Assembly (NCBI GenBank): GCA_965279095.1 | Contig: CBDIHH010000006.1 | Coordinates: 248,001 to 312,000 of the forward strand | DNA length: 64,000 nucleotides | DNA from: CBDIHH01 sp965279095 | GTDB taxonomy: Bacteria > Pseudomonadota > Alphaproteobacteria > Caulobacterales > Caulobacteraceae | Direction: 5' to 3' | In this document: in pieces, positions 30,001 through 38,400 of the stretch | How the letters are laid out: every line of letters begins with the position of its first letter | How positions within the stretch are numbered: the stretch's first letter is position 1 | Program-made: the position numbers and the translations under genes | The notes under the pieces: model-generated | Seen by the model: the letters and a program-made list of their open reading frames with translations, nothing else | Database searches by the model: none | Told to the model about the DNA's origin: nothing

Positions 30001-31134
30001 CTGCGTCCCGGGTCGCCGGACGGGGTCGATACCCTAGTGCTGGTGGAGTTCCTGCACTTCTCCGACCAGACGGTGGCAGCGGCCTCCATCAGGAGCGGGG
30101 TGACCATCATTGGCACGCCCGGCGCCGACACGGTCTCGGCGATCAAGACCGTCCTCGGTCAGCCACTGCCCACCGCCGGTGGCGACATCATCTATGGCCT
30201 CGGTGGCAACGACTCCCTGGACGGCGCCGGCGGAGAGGACGCCATCTATGGCGGCCCTGGCAACGACACCTTTGTGGTCGATGACCCGGGCGACCATGCC
30301 ATCGAGGCCGCCGGGGAGGGCAAGGATGCGGTCAAGGCGTCGGTCACCTTCACCCTCTCGGCCAATGTCGAGGACCTGACCCTGACCGGGTCCGCCGCCA
30401 TCAACGGCACGGGCAATGGCGGGGACAACAAGCTGACCGGCAACGCCGCCGCCAATGTCCTCTACGGGCTGGGCGGGACCGACAAGCTGGACGGGGGCGC
30501 CGGGGCGGACATGCTCTACGGCGGCGACGGCAACGACACCTATGTGGTCGACAACGCGGGCGACCAGGTGTTCGAGAACGCAGGCGAGGGCAACGACACC
30601 GTGCAGTCCGCGGTGACCTTCATCCTGGGCGACAATATCGAGGCCCTCACCCTGACCGGGTCCGCCGCCATCAACGGGACCGGCAACGGCCTGGCCAACA
30701 AGCTCACCGGCAACGGCGCGGCCAATATCCTGACCGGCGGGGCCGGGGCCGACACCCTGTCGGCCGGCCTCGGGGACGACACCCTGATCGGCGGGACCGG
30801 CAAGGACAAGCTCACCGGCGGCGGCGGGGCCGACACCTTCGTGTTCGGGCCGGCCATCGCGGCCGACGCGGACTCGATCACCGACTTCGGCCATGGGGTG
30901 GATCACCTGGCGTTCCGCGCCGCCGACTACGGTCTGGCGACGGGCCCGCTCGCCGCGGCGAACCTGGTGTTCGGCGCGGCGGCGGTCGATGCCCATGCCG
31001 AGTTCGTCTACGACGCGGCCAAGAAGACCCTGCTGTGGGACGCCGACGGCGTCGGCGGCGCCGCGGCGGTGGCGGTGACGACCTTCAGCACGGCGGTGAC
31101 CCTCACCGCCTCGGACTTCCTGATCCTGGCCTAG
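24094..31134 (+). CDS. Giant mosaic serralysin-type M10 protease / RTX protein, T1SS cargo
   Basis: A 2346-residue protein. The protease domain (about 1-280) has HEIGHALGLSHP (ligands H160, H164, H170; base E161), Met-turn TVMSYF (M200) and the serralysin follow-on DDIAAIQWKYGADYTTR. Short RTX blocks come next, then two long regions (about 600-900 and 1270-1620) of NNSG/NTG-type beta-strand repeats resembling autotransporter passengers. Further RTX arrays and the ASDFLILA secretion domain complete it. The first 6 kb look visibly less GC-rich than the neighbours, while the last 833 bp are a near-copy of the preceding GH16 gene, so the C-terminus was probably replaced locally. The ATG at 24094 has no good ribosome site; a GTG at 24100 is an alternative. 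Confidence 0.88.
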   Translation: MVVSGIYKYTYDPTQVVFALTTSFGGEGGFHTNTWASDREALYYSFADQHYDPATSTEKFTAMSAGMQLKAALAFRLWDDLISLSLSPTTGAADISFNYARKTVGGGSYTDLFASSANYSYNNYNLTLANSRVWLNSRDPAQDQDSDIGLGGFGFQTYMHEIGHALGLSHPAVYDASDRVPPTYADNAVYTTDNRQHTVMSYFGGYADGAWQQDGSLPSYLYSSTPMVDDIAAIQWKYGADYTTRNGNTVYGFNSNLGSADPERSIYDFGLSPQSIFTIWDGGGTDTLDGSGYSGNQTISLAAGSYSSMAGMAGNVGIAYGANIEIGIGGSGADTLYGGLLDEQLFGGAGDDLLVGGQGADRLTGGAGADVFNYTLGPTYWYATPFDHQDTITDYERGVDKIDLRLLPAYTPLIVERLANGDGQLKWSYLSEQKRYGQQIHVLGGVPDGDDILTSAPLWIIGSASADLLKGGALSDTLVGGAGPDTLTGGAGADVFLYQTFADSSVARPDVITNFETGIDKIDLVALGLTGLDQVTIQINAGDGGSLLIDKDKNGVADAQIVLSRGSIAGSDLILAPNGAVEPPKEKLPNTPAAGPMALQGDFTVAAGETLNIANPKDHRGLVNFAGSSAVLDVLGSVVVTDSADASLVGYSTDTFGQAGVMHIHGGGVFSVTGAAPNGAVMGLFGVSALLNEGTLLAKGSYFTRAVAAFGVRVDNRGTISTTDAVLAIGVTFAEGQGGGAIPRDFSFHNTGLIEAEGRWSAVGVLMVGREFHGILFDNDGIIRAASGDTPLASAALQWDNLSSATTSYGEVQFTNTTINTGTLQGEFAYYVNPDASSPATSSFDTLINNGVIEGRVAVGLGHDTIHNSGLLTGLVELGAGDDFYEGAQGNQTGGIDGGDGDDTILFGGTWAETVYGGRGEDSIVGGAGDDFIDGGRDDDQLDGGGGFNTVSYRDSFLGIDADLQTGLVVETGIDTIANFQRLLGSAFNDRIQGSSGAEWLEGRGGDDVINGRGGVDTIIGGRGDDSLTGGAGAQTFVYSAGDGHDTIVGFDAASGDLLDLFGHVAGEVQLAQLGEDALVTLSSSESVLLKDVRVSALAGAIVFGAGALPVEIARVPVTPAAPLTYFAGSSGADTMAAGSNGWLDGLGGDDHLQAGAAGTLAGGAGDDVLSLSYESGSGTVLFNAGDGHDTVLWFRTSAQTRIFVQGYAADQAIISQQGDDTLIWMSASDSILLKGVIASQINDEAITFVAPNARFDTLSPSLPSSVFGDFTIYAGESYSAHRASGIHIRQGNDFVANAAAPPLILNNSGRLEVQFYVLAMPVEGVVLDDHVLFTNTATGALGVISEATESRAYGVSLRGSGDKVFNSGSIDVQAVHTAWGIDGSFYGVDVDNSGALSVSGQVTATGVAMTQLGGWTVANSGVIDARGGEATGVSLGDNTLVNSGLITARGVGAATGVAFGARQTAGFFTNTGVIHATSNAGQAIGVSRDTRWFDKGPGSAKPYDSNFRNAGTILAESGLGAPRSIGVLISGNALFDGTFYNTGTITADIAIKLLPYLDSPETYVDLYTLKVENNGQMAGDVLLQNAPGRVMNNGAIIGDIYFGRGNDQYAGALGSLTGTVFGGSGNDSLSGGSGDDVFDGGSGNDRLIGGAGTDTAAYGSSLAGVTVSLAIIDVAQNTAGAGLDTLSSIENLSGTVFADRLTGSGGDNTLSGLAGDDTLEGGAGADVLAGGAGADTLDGGLDYDMADYSVALGGVSVDTRITGPQDTLGDGIDTLVSIEALRGSAFADTLTGGYRARLEGGGGDDRLTGGSGYSALFGGEGNDTLVDGVGEAGLGDVLDGGAGFDIADFSVGPEGVEVDLQVESAQAIGAGRTVTLTGIEGLVGTNLVDILSGGDEASFLSGGRGNDILEGRGGADSLLGGGGNDTLIGGAGDDSLDGGGAIDAANFSGLRSDYVTADLGGGILRVTDLRPGSPDGVDTLVLVEFLHFSDQTVAAASIRSGVTIIGTPGADTVSAIKTVLGQPLPTAGGDIIYGLGGNDSLDGAGGEDAIYGGPGNDTFVVDDPGDHAIEAAGEGKDAVKASVTFTLSANVEDLTLTGSAAINGTGNGGDNKLTGNAAANVLYGLGGTDKLDGGAGADMLYGGDGNDTYVVDNAGDQVFENAGEGNDTVQSAVTFILGDNIEALTLTGSAAINGTGNGLANKLTGNGAANILTGGAGADTLSAGLGDDTLIGGTGKDKLTGGGGADTFVFGPAIAADADSITDFGHGVDHLAFRAADYGLATGPLAAANLVFGAAAVDAHAEFVYDAAKKTLLWDADGVGGAAAVAVTTFSTAVTLTASDFLILA
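30302..31134 (+). repeat. 833-bp near-identical C-terminal block, copy 2
   Basis: Partner of 22788-23620. The match starts abruptly at the codons for EAAGEGKDAV. Upstream of that the two genes are still homologous but well diverged, which marks a conversion-tract edge. Confidence 0.93.
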
Positions 31135-31180
31135 ACGCCGGCCGGTTGCGCCCATGCGGTCCTGACGCTAGGACCGCGTC

Positions 31181-32821
31181 ATGCATGAGCGCGCCGGCCA
31201 ACCCGCCCGTCCCGAAGATCTCGTCGACATGGCGGCTCTGACGGGCGCCTATTTCGACATCCATCCCGACGTCGCCAACCCGGACCAGAAGGTGGTGTTC
31301 GGCACCTCCGGCCACCGCGGCTCCAGTCTGGACGGCGGGTTCAACGAGGATCACGTCCTCGCCATCACCCAGGCCATCGCCGAGCACCGCGCCGCCAGCG
31401 ATATCCGCGGGCCCCTGTTCGTCGGCCGCGACACCCACGGCCTGTCCGAGCCGGCGTGGCGCACGGCCTTGGAAGTCCTGGTCGGCAACGGGGTCGAGGT
31501 GCGGGTGGATTCCCGGAACGGCTTCACCCCGACCCCGGCGGTGTCCCACGCCATCCTCGGCTGGAACCGGGCGGGGAGCGGCGGCCGGGCGGACGGCATC
31601 CTCATCACCCCGTCGCACAATCCGCCCCGCGACGGCGGCTTCAAATACAACCCGCCGGAAGGCGGGCCGGCCGGCTCGGACGCGACGGGGGCCATCGCCG
31701 CGCGGGCCAACGCCCTGCTCGAGGGCGGGTTGCGCGAGGTCCGCCGCACCCCCTTCGCGCGCGCCCGGGCGGCGGTGCAAGGCTACGACTTCCTGGGCGC
31801 CTATATCGACGATCTGCCCACCGTGCTGGACCTCGACGCCGTGCGCGACGCCGGGGTGCGGATCGGCGCGGACCCCATGGGGGGCGCCAGCGTCGACTAC
31901 TGGGGCGAGATCGCCCAGCGGCACCGGCTGGACCTCACCGTCGTCAATCCGCGGGTGGACCCGCGATGGGCCTTCATGCCGATGGACTCCGATGGCCAGA
32001 TCCGCATGGACTGCTCGTCCCCCGCGGCGATGGCCAATCTGCTGCAGATCATGCGGCAGGGCGCCGGCTACGACGTCGCCACCGGCAATGACGCCGACGC
32101 CGACCGGCACGGGATCGTCACCCCGGATGGGGGGCTGATGAACCCCAACCACTACCTCGCCGTCGCCATCGCCTATCTGTTCGCCCATCGCCCCCTGTGG
32201 GGCGGCGAGGTGGCCGTGGGCAAGACCCTGGTCTCCTCGTCGCTGATCGACCGGGTGGTGGAGGGGCTGGGCCGGCGGCTGCTGGAGACCCCGGTCGGCT
32301 TCAAGTATTTCGTCCCGGGCCTGCTGGACGGCAGCGTCGGCTTTGGGGGCGAGGAGTCCGCCGGGGCCTCGTTCCTGCGCAAGGACGGCTCGGTCTGGAC
32401 CACCGACAAGGACGGAATCCTGCTGGCTCTGCTTGCGGCGGAGATCCGGGGCGTCACCGGCCGCAGCCCGAGCGAGGTCTACGGCGACCTGACCGCCCGA
32501 TACGGGCGCCCGTCCTACGCCCGGATCGACGCGCCGGCCTCGCGCGAGCAGAAGGCGCGCCTGGCGGCCCTCAGTCCCGACGATGTCAGCGCCCAGACCC
32601 TGGGCGGGGACCCGATCACCCAGGTGCTGACCCGCGCGCCCGGCAATGGCGAATCGATCGGCGGGCTGAAGGTGGTGACCCAGGACGCCTGGTTCGCCGC
32701 CCGGCCTTCGGGCACGGAAAACGTCTACAAGATTTACGCCGAGTCCTTCCGCGGCGACGCCCATCTGGCCGAGGTGCAGGCGGAGGCCCGGGAGGTCGTC
32801 GCCAAGGCCATCGTGGCCTGA
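31181..32821 (+). CDS. pgm: Phosphoglucomutase, alpha-D-glucose phosphate-specific
   Basis: Interconverts glucose-1-phosphate and glucose-6-phosphate in the cytoplasm, feeding nucleotide-sugar synthesis for polysaccharides. It has 546 residues, normal for the bacterial Pgm family. The phosphoserine loop TPSHNPPRDGGFKYNPPEGG has its active serine at about S145. FGTSGHRGSS near residue 50 is the N-terminal substrate loop, NDADADRHG is the metal-binding loop, GGEESAG is the sugar-binding loop and RPSGTEN is the C-terminal phosphate-binding motif. It starts 46 bases after the giant protease gene on the same strand, without an obvious hairpin between them. It is a cytoplasmic enzyme lying among secreted glycan-active proteins, which fits a polysaccharide theme, though chance proximity is possible. 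Confidence 0.97.
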   Translation: MHERAGQPARPEDLVDMAALTGAYFDIHPDVANPDQKVVFGTSGHRGSSLDGGFNEDHVLAITQAIAEHRAASDIRGPLFVGRDTHGLSEPAWRTALEVLVGNGVEVRVDSRNGFTPTPAVSHAILGWNRAGSGGRADGILITPSHNPPRDGGFKYNPPEGGPAGSDATGAIAARANALLEGGLREVRRTPFARARAAVQGYDFLGAYIDDLPTVLDLDAVRDAGVRIGADPMGGASVDYWGEIAQRHRLDLTVVNPRVDPRWAFMPMDSDGQIRMDCSSPAAMANLLQIMRQGAGYDVATGNDADADRHGIVTPDGGLMNPNHYLAVAIAYLFAHRPLWGGEVAVGKTLVSSSLIDRVVEGLGRRLLETPVGFKYFVPGLLDGSVGFGGEESAGASFLRKDGSVWTTDKDGILLALLAAEIRGVTGRSPSEVYGDLTARYGRPSYARIDAPASREQKARLAALSPDDVSAQTLGGDPITQVLTRAPGNGESIGGLKVVTQDAWFAARPSGTENVYKIYAESFRGDAHLAEVQAEAREVVAKAIVA

Positions 32822-33116
32822 CGGCCGCCGCCTCGGGCTGTTCGCAAGGGTATCGGCGCGCCCGCGCTGGCCTGAAACCTCCGGAAACAGTCGCCACCCC
32901 TGGGCAAAGGGCCCGGATAACGTACAGGCTGTATGACAACCCGGCCAATGCTTGAGTATAGAGTTCGGCGCCGCCCGATTTTCTGGCCAGTTCTTTGCGA
33001 TCCGTCCAGGCTAGCCGTCTGTAGTCTGCACCCGGACTATTGCTCCGCAGCGACGATCGTGGTCGGGTTGCTGTCGAGGCCGGCATCCTGCTGTCCCATC
33101 CGCAGGCGACAGGACG

Positions 33117-35327
33117 ATGCCGGACTTTTTGGGAGGCGACGAGAACGACACCCATGTCGGATCGAGCGCGGGAGAGACCCTTTCGGGCGGCGGCGGCGCC
33201 GACACGCTCGATGGCGGCGCCGGGGATGACATCCTCTACGGCTTCGGCGGCGTCGACACGGATCCGCAATCGGGCGCCATCGCCGTCCAGCGCCTGACCA
33301 CCGGGCTGGCCCAGCCGCTCTACGGCGTCGCCGCGCCCGGAGACCCGGACCACCTCTATGTCCTGGAACAGAAGACCGGAAAGGTTCAGGTCGTCGACCT
33401 GGCGACCGGGGCCATCGCCGCCAGCCCCCTGCTGGATCTCGACGAGAGCCAGCTGCTCACCGATGGCGAGCGCGGGGCCCTGGGGCTTGCCTTCGATCCA
33501 GACTATGCGGTCAACGGCAAGGTGTTCGTCTCGGTGGTGACCTCGGCCAATCGCTCGGAGGTCTGGTCCTTCACCCGGGCGCCGGGCGCGACGACCATCG
33601 ACCTGTCCACCAAGGCCGTGGTCATCAGCATCGGCCATAGCTTCAACCAGCACTATGCCGGCTGGATCGACTTCGGGCCGGACGGCTATCTCTACATGGC
33701 CACGGGCGATGGGGGATCGGTCGGCGATCCCAACAACAATTCGCAGAACCTGAACAACCTGCAGGGCAAGATTCTGCGCCTGGATGTCGACGGCGACGAC
33801 TTTCCCAACAACCCCACCAAGAATTACGCCATCCCCGACGACAATCCCTATCGGGGGATCCCCGGCGCCGACGAGGTCTGGGCCAGCGGCCTGCGCAACC
33901 CCTGGCGCAACAGTTTCGACGCGGTCACGGGCGACCTCTACATCGCCGACGTCGGCCAGGACGAGCGGGAGGAGATCAACGTCATCCCGGCCGGATCGCC
34001 GGGCGGGATGAACTTCGGCTGGCGACTGAAGGAAGGCTCCCTCGACGCCTATCCGAACCCCGCCTCTACCGCGGTGCTGACCGGTCCGGCGCTGGAGCTC
34101 ACCCACGAGGCCGGACCGTTCGGCGGCGTCTCCATCACCGGGGGCTATGTCTACCAGGGACCCGGCGGGGCCCAGGGCCTCTATCTGTTCGGTGACTTCG
34201 TCCGCAACCACCTGTGGGCCACGCGGATCACCGACGAGGGCGCGCAGTTCCTCGTCAACCTCGACGCCGATCTGCGCGTGGACGCGGGCAAGCTGGACCT
34301 GGTGGCGTCCTATGCCGTGGACGCCGCGGGGCGGCTCTATGCCCTCGGCCGGGACGGCGAGCTGTTCCGGCTGACCCCCTCGGAGGCCAGCGGGGACGCC
34401 GGCGATGTCCTGAGCGGCGGCGCCGGCTCTGACACCCTCTACGGCGGCGGCGGCAACGATCTCCTCGACGGCGGCAAGGGTTCCGACACCATCTCCGGCG
34501 GCGCGGGCGATGACATCATCCTGGCCAGCAGTGGCGCCGACAGTCTGGACGGCGGCGCCGGCTCGGACTGGCTGTCCTTCGCCGATGCGGCCAAGGGGGG
34601 GCAGGCGGATCTCTCGCTGTCCGGCCCCCAGGATACCAAGGCCATGGGCGTCGACACCCTGGCGGGGTTCGAGAATATCCTGGGGTCTGCCTTCGCCGAT
34701 CTGCTGTCGGGCGACTCCGGCGCCAACATATTGGACGGGGCAGGGGGCGCCGACACCGTATCCTACCTGAGCAGCGCCGGCGGGGTCATCGTCAGCCTGC
34801 GGATCCAGGGGCCGCAGAACACCGGGGCCATGGGCTCGGACACTCTCATCGACATCGAGAACCTGAGCGGCTCGGATTTCGATGATCGGCTAACAGGCGA
34901 CGACGGCGCCAACACCCTGACCGGCCGCAAGGGGGCCGACGCCCTGGATGGCGGCGGGGGCGACGACCAGCTGGTGGGCGGAGCGGGGCAAGACAGTTTC
35001 ACCGGCGGCGAGGGCGCAGACATCTTCGTGTTCACGTCCAAGTCCGACAGCGGCAAGACGGCGGCCCTGGCCGACGCCATCCTCGATTTCAGCCACGCCC
35101 AGGGCGATCGCATCGACCTGGGCGCCATCGACGCCGACACAGCGGCCGCGGGGGACCAGGCCTTCACCCTGGTGGACGCCTTCACCGCGGCGGCCGGTCA
35201 GCTTGTTCAGAGGGCCATCGCCGATGGATGGCTGGTCCAGGCCGACGTGAATGGCGACGGCAAGGCGGACTTCGCCCTGCAGGTGCAGGCCGTGGCGCGC
35301 TTGGAGGCGTTCGACTTCATTCTGTGA
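33117..35327 (+). CDS. Soluble sugar dehydrogenase (GSDH/PQQ-type beta-propeller) fused to RTX repeats
   Basis: A 736-residue protein without a signal peptide. A short RTX block opens it (SGGGGADTLDGGAGDDILYG, about 22-41). Residues about 57-420 form a GSDH-type six-bladed propeller: ALGLAFDPDY, NQHYAGWIDFGPDGYLYMAT, GDGGS, GKILRLDVDGDD, ASGLRNPWRNSFD and IADVGQDEREEIN. A conserved His (about H179, in NQHYAGW) sits where the family's active-site His lies. Residues 430-640 are RTX repeats. The tail (RIDLGAIDADTA ... KADFALQVQAVARLEAFDFIL) is the M10-type secretion domain. Oxidation of extracellular sugars is likely from the family; use of PQQ is not proven by sequence. AGGACG precedes the ATG. 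Confidence 0.88.
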   Translation: MPDFLGGDENDTHVGSSAGETLSGGGGADTLDGGAGDDILYGFGGVDTDPQSGAIAVQRLTTGLAQPLYGVAAPGDPDHLYVLEQKTGKVQVVDLATGAIAASPLLDLDESQLLTDGERGALGLAFDPDYAVNGKVFVSVVTSANRSEVWSFTRAPGATTIDLSTKAVVISIGHSFNQHYAGWIDFGPDGYLYMATGDGGSVGDPNNNSQNLNNLQGKILRLDVDGDDFPNNPTKNYAIPDDNPYRGIPGADEVWASGLRNPWRNSFDAVTGDLYIADVGQDEREEINVIPAGSPGGMNFGWRLKEGSLDAYPNPASTAVLTGPALELTHEAGPFGGVSITGGYVYQGPGGAQGLYLFGDFVRNHLWATRITDEGAQFLVNLDADLRVDAGKLDLVASYAVDAAGRLYALGRDGELFRLTPSEASGDAGDVLSGGAGSDTLYGGGGNDLLDGGKGSDTISGGAGDDIILASSGADSLDGGAGSDWLSFADAAKGGQADLSLSGPQDTKAMGVDTLAGFENILGSAFADLLSGDSGANILDGAGGADTVSYLSSAGGVIVSLRIQGPQNTGAMGSDTLIDIENLSGSDFDDRLTGDDGANTLTGRKGADALDGGGGDDQLVGGAGQDSFTGGEGADIFVFTSKSDSGKTAALADAILDFSHAQGDRIDLGAIDADTAAAGDQAFTLVDAFTAAAGQLVQRAIADGWLVQADVNGDGKADFALQVQAVARLEAFDFIL

Positions 35328-35441
35328 CCTGTCGGAGACGGGGGCGAGAAAATCGACCGCGCCAGCAGGACCGGCCTTGGCCTCCCGTCATGGTTAGCGT
35401 CTAGTTAAGGCCTGACGGCCAACGATCTGGGGAGATTAGAC

Positions 35442-38400
35442 TTGCCGTCCGTTTACCGGGACTTCTTCGGGGCCATTGTCGCCCAGAGCGCCGCCACGGC
35501 CAACACCGTGACGGGCGGCGCGGGCGCCGAGCCCTTGTCCGGCACAGCCGCCGCGGACCTGATGGTCGGCGGCGGCGCCGGCCATGCCATGAGCGGCGGT
35601 CTCGGCGACGACACCTACCAGATCAATGTCGCCGGCGACGCCGCCCTGGAAGTGGGCGGCGAGGGGGTCGACACCGTGCAGGTGCGGAACCTCAAGCTGT
35701 ATACCCTCTCCAGCGGCGCCGAGAATCTCTACCTGTTCGGCAAGATGACCGCCTCGGGCAACGAGCAGGCCAATCTGATCGTCGGCAACATCTACGCCCA
35801 GACCATCACCGGCGCCGGGGGCAACGACGTGATCGTCGGCGGCTCGGGCGCGGACACCTTCGTCTTCGGGGTCGGCTCCGGCTACGACGTGGTCACGGAC
35901 TTCTCGAGCAGCCAGTCCGACAAGATCAGGATCCAGGACTACAGCTTCATCAACTTCGCCCAGGTCACCGGCGCCATGACCCAGGTGGGGTCCGACGTGG
36001 TCCTGCAGCTGTCCGCCACCGACGCGGTCAAGTTCCTGAACAAGACCATCGGCAGCTTCCAGTCCAGCGACTTCCAGCTCGCCTCCGACAGCTCCAACTT
36101 CAAGCTGTCGTTCAACGATGAGTTCGACGCGGCGCCGGCGCTCTACGACAAGACGACGGGGACCGGGGTGTGGACGCCCAACTTCTCCACCGGCGACCAG
36201 TCGGGGCTGCGGGCCTACGGCAGCCACACCCTGCGCAACAACGGCGAGAAGCAGCTCTACGTCGATCCCAACTTTGTCGGCAGCGGCGACGAGCCCCTGG
36301 GCCTCAATCCCTTCTCCGCATCCGGCGGCGTCCTCGACATCCACGCCCAGGCGACCACGGATGCGGAAAAGCAGGACCTCTGGTTCTACAAATACACGTC
36401 CGGACTGCTGACGACGGCCAAGACCTTCTCGCAGACCTACGGCTATTTCGAGATCAAGGCCCAGCTGCCCAGCGGGCAGGGGGTATGGCCGGCCTTCTGG
36501 CTGCTGCCCACCTCCCTGTCGTCGCCCCCCGAACTGGATGTGTTCGAACAGATCGGCGGCAGCACCGCCTATTTCACCTACCACAGCAACGTCAGCGGCG
36601 TGGTGGGCGCCACCAGCTTCGTCTCCGACATCTCCAGCCAGTTCCACACCTACGGCGTCCTGTGGACCAACAAGGAGCTGACCTGGTACGTCGACGGCAC
36701 GGCCGTGTTCTCGGCGGCCACCCCGGCGGACATGCACACGCCGATGTATCTGCTGCTCAACCTGGCCATCGGCGGCAGCTTTCCGGGCAACCCGCCGCCC
36801 GGCTTCACCTCGGCGGACCTCAAGGTCGACTACGTCAGGGCCTATACGCTCAACGCCGGCGGCGGGGTGGACGGGGATCTGGGAGTCACGGTGACGCGCC
36901 CGGTGGTCGGCGGCGCCCAGAAGGGGGCGGTGGACTACAAGGTCACGGGGCTGGACGTCGGCGCCACGGGCGTGGTCACCTTCCTCGACAGCGCCAACCA
37001 CACGGTGACCGTCAATATCAGCGCCAACGGGCCGGCCACCGTCGATCTGAGCAGCTTTGCCGACGGCCCCGTCACCGTCACCGTGGCGGCCAACGGGCCG
37101 GAGGAGTCCCTGCTGCCGGGCGTGGGTCAGGGCTTTTCCATCGACTCGTCCGTGGACAGCGACCTGGTCGTCACCCTGCCCTTCAACGTCGGCGGGGCCG
37201 AGAAGGGCGCGGCGGACTTCACCCTCTCTGGACTGAACGCCGGTTATGAAGCGACGGTGACCTTTACCGACACGCTCGGCCAGACGGTTACGGGCCACGC
37301 CGCCGCCGACGGCGCGTTCATCGTGGACCTCACCGGCCTGGCGGACGGCGGCGTCAATGTGTCGGTGACCGAGAGCGACGGCCTGGGGGGCGTCCTGACC
37401 GGCCGCACCGGCAAGTTCTCGCTCGATTCCACGGCGGACGAGTTCTCCGACCTGACCACCCTGATCAATCCGACGATCAACGCCCAGTTCAAAGGGCGGA
37501 TGGCCTTCAGCCTCGTCGGCTTCGACAAGGACTGCGCCGGGGTGGTCACCTTCACCGACAGCGCCGGCCACACCGCCACCGCGACGGTCAACAGCAACAG
37601 CTCGCCCTTCGTCGACCTCAGCGGGTTCGTGGACGGCGAGGTGACCGCCGTCATCTCCGTATTCGACGACGCCCGCAACACGGCCGTGGGCATTCCCGTG
37701 GCCTTCACCCTGGACACCACGGCCGACGCGGGGGCCGACCTCGCCGTGTCGTTCGCCACAGGGTTCGTCAACGCCGCTAGCCTGGCCAGCGCCGGCTTCA
37801 CAGTCACGGGCCTCGACCCGGACGCCGCCGCGACGGTCTCCTTCACCGACGGGGCGGGCCACGTGGCCAGCGTGGCGGTTACGGAAAACGGTGTGGGGTC
37901 GGTGGATCTCAGCGGCTTCATCGACGGCCCGGTGGTGGTCTCGGTGGCCGCCTTCGACACCGCCGGCAACGCCGCCCAGGTCGCCGGTCCGGCCCTGTAT
38001 GTCGACACCATCGCCGACGTCGCCGCAGATTTGTCGGTGCAGGTGGCGGCGACCTCGGTGAACCTGGGGGCCGCCGCGGCGGTGGCGTTCACCGTGACCG
38101 GACTGGACAGCGACACCGCCGCGATCGTCACCTTCACCGACGTCGACGGTCATTCCGTCACCGTCGATGTGGTCAATGGCGAGGGCGCTGCGGATCTGAG
38201 CGGCCTGTCCGGCGGCGACATCACCGTGACCGTGTCGGCCACCGATCTCGCCGGCAACACCGCCACGGGCGGGGGAGACAGCCTGACCCTGGTCGCCCTC
38301 ACGGATAACACCGCCGACGTTGGCGCGGACCTGTGGGTCGCCCTGCCCCTGTCGTTCGTCAACCCCTATGAGAAGAGCTACGTACCCTTCGCCGTCAGCG

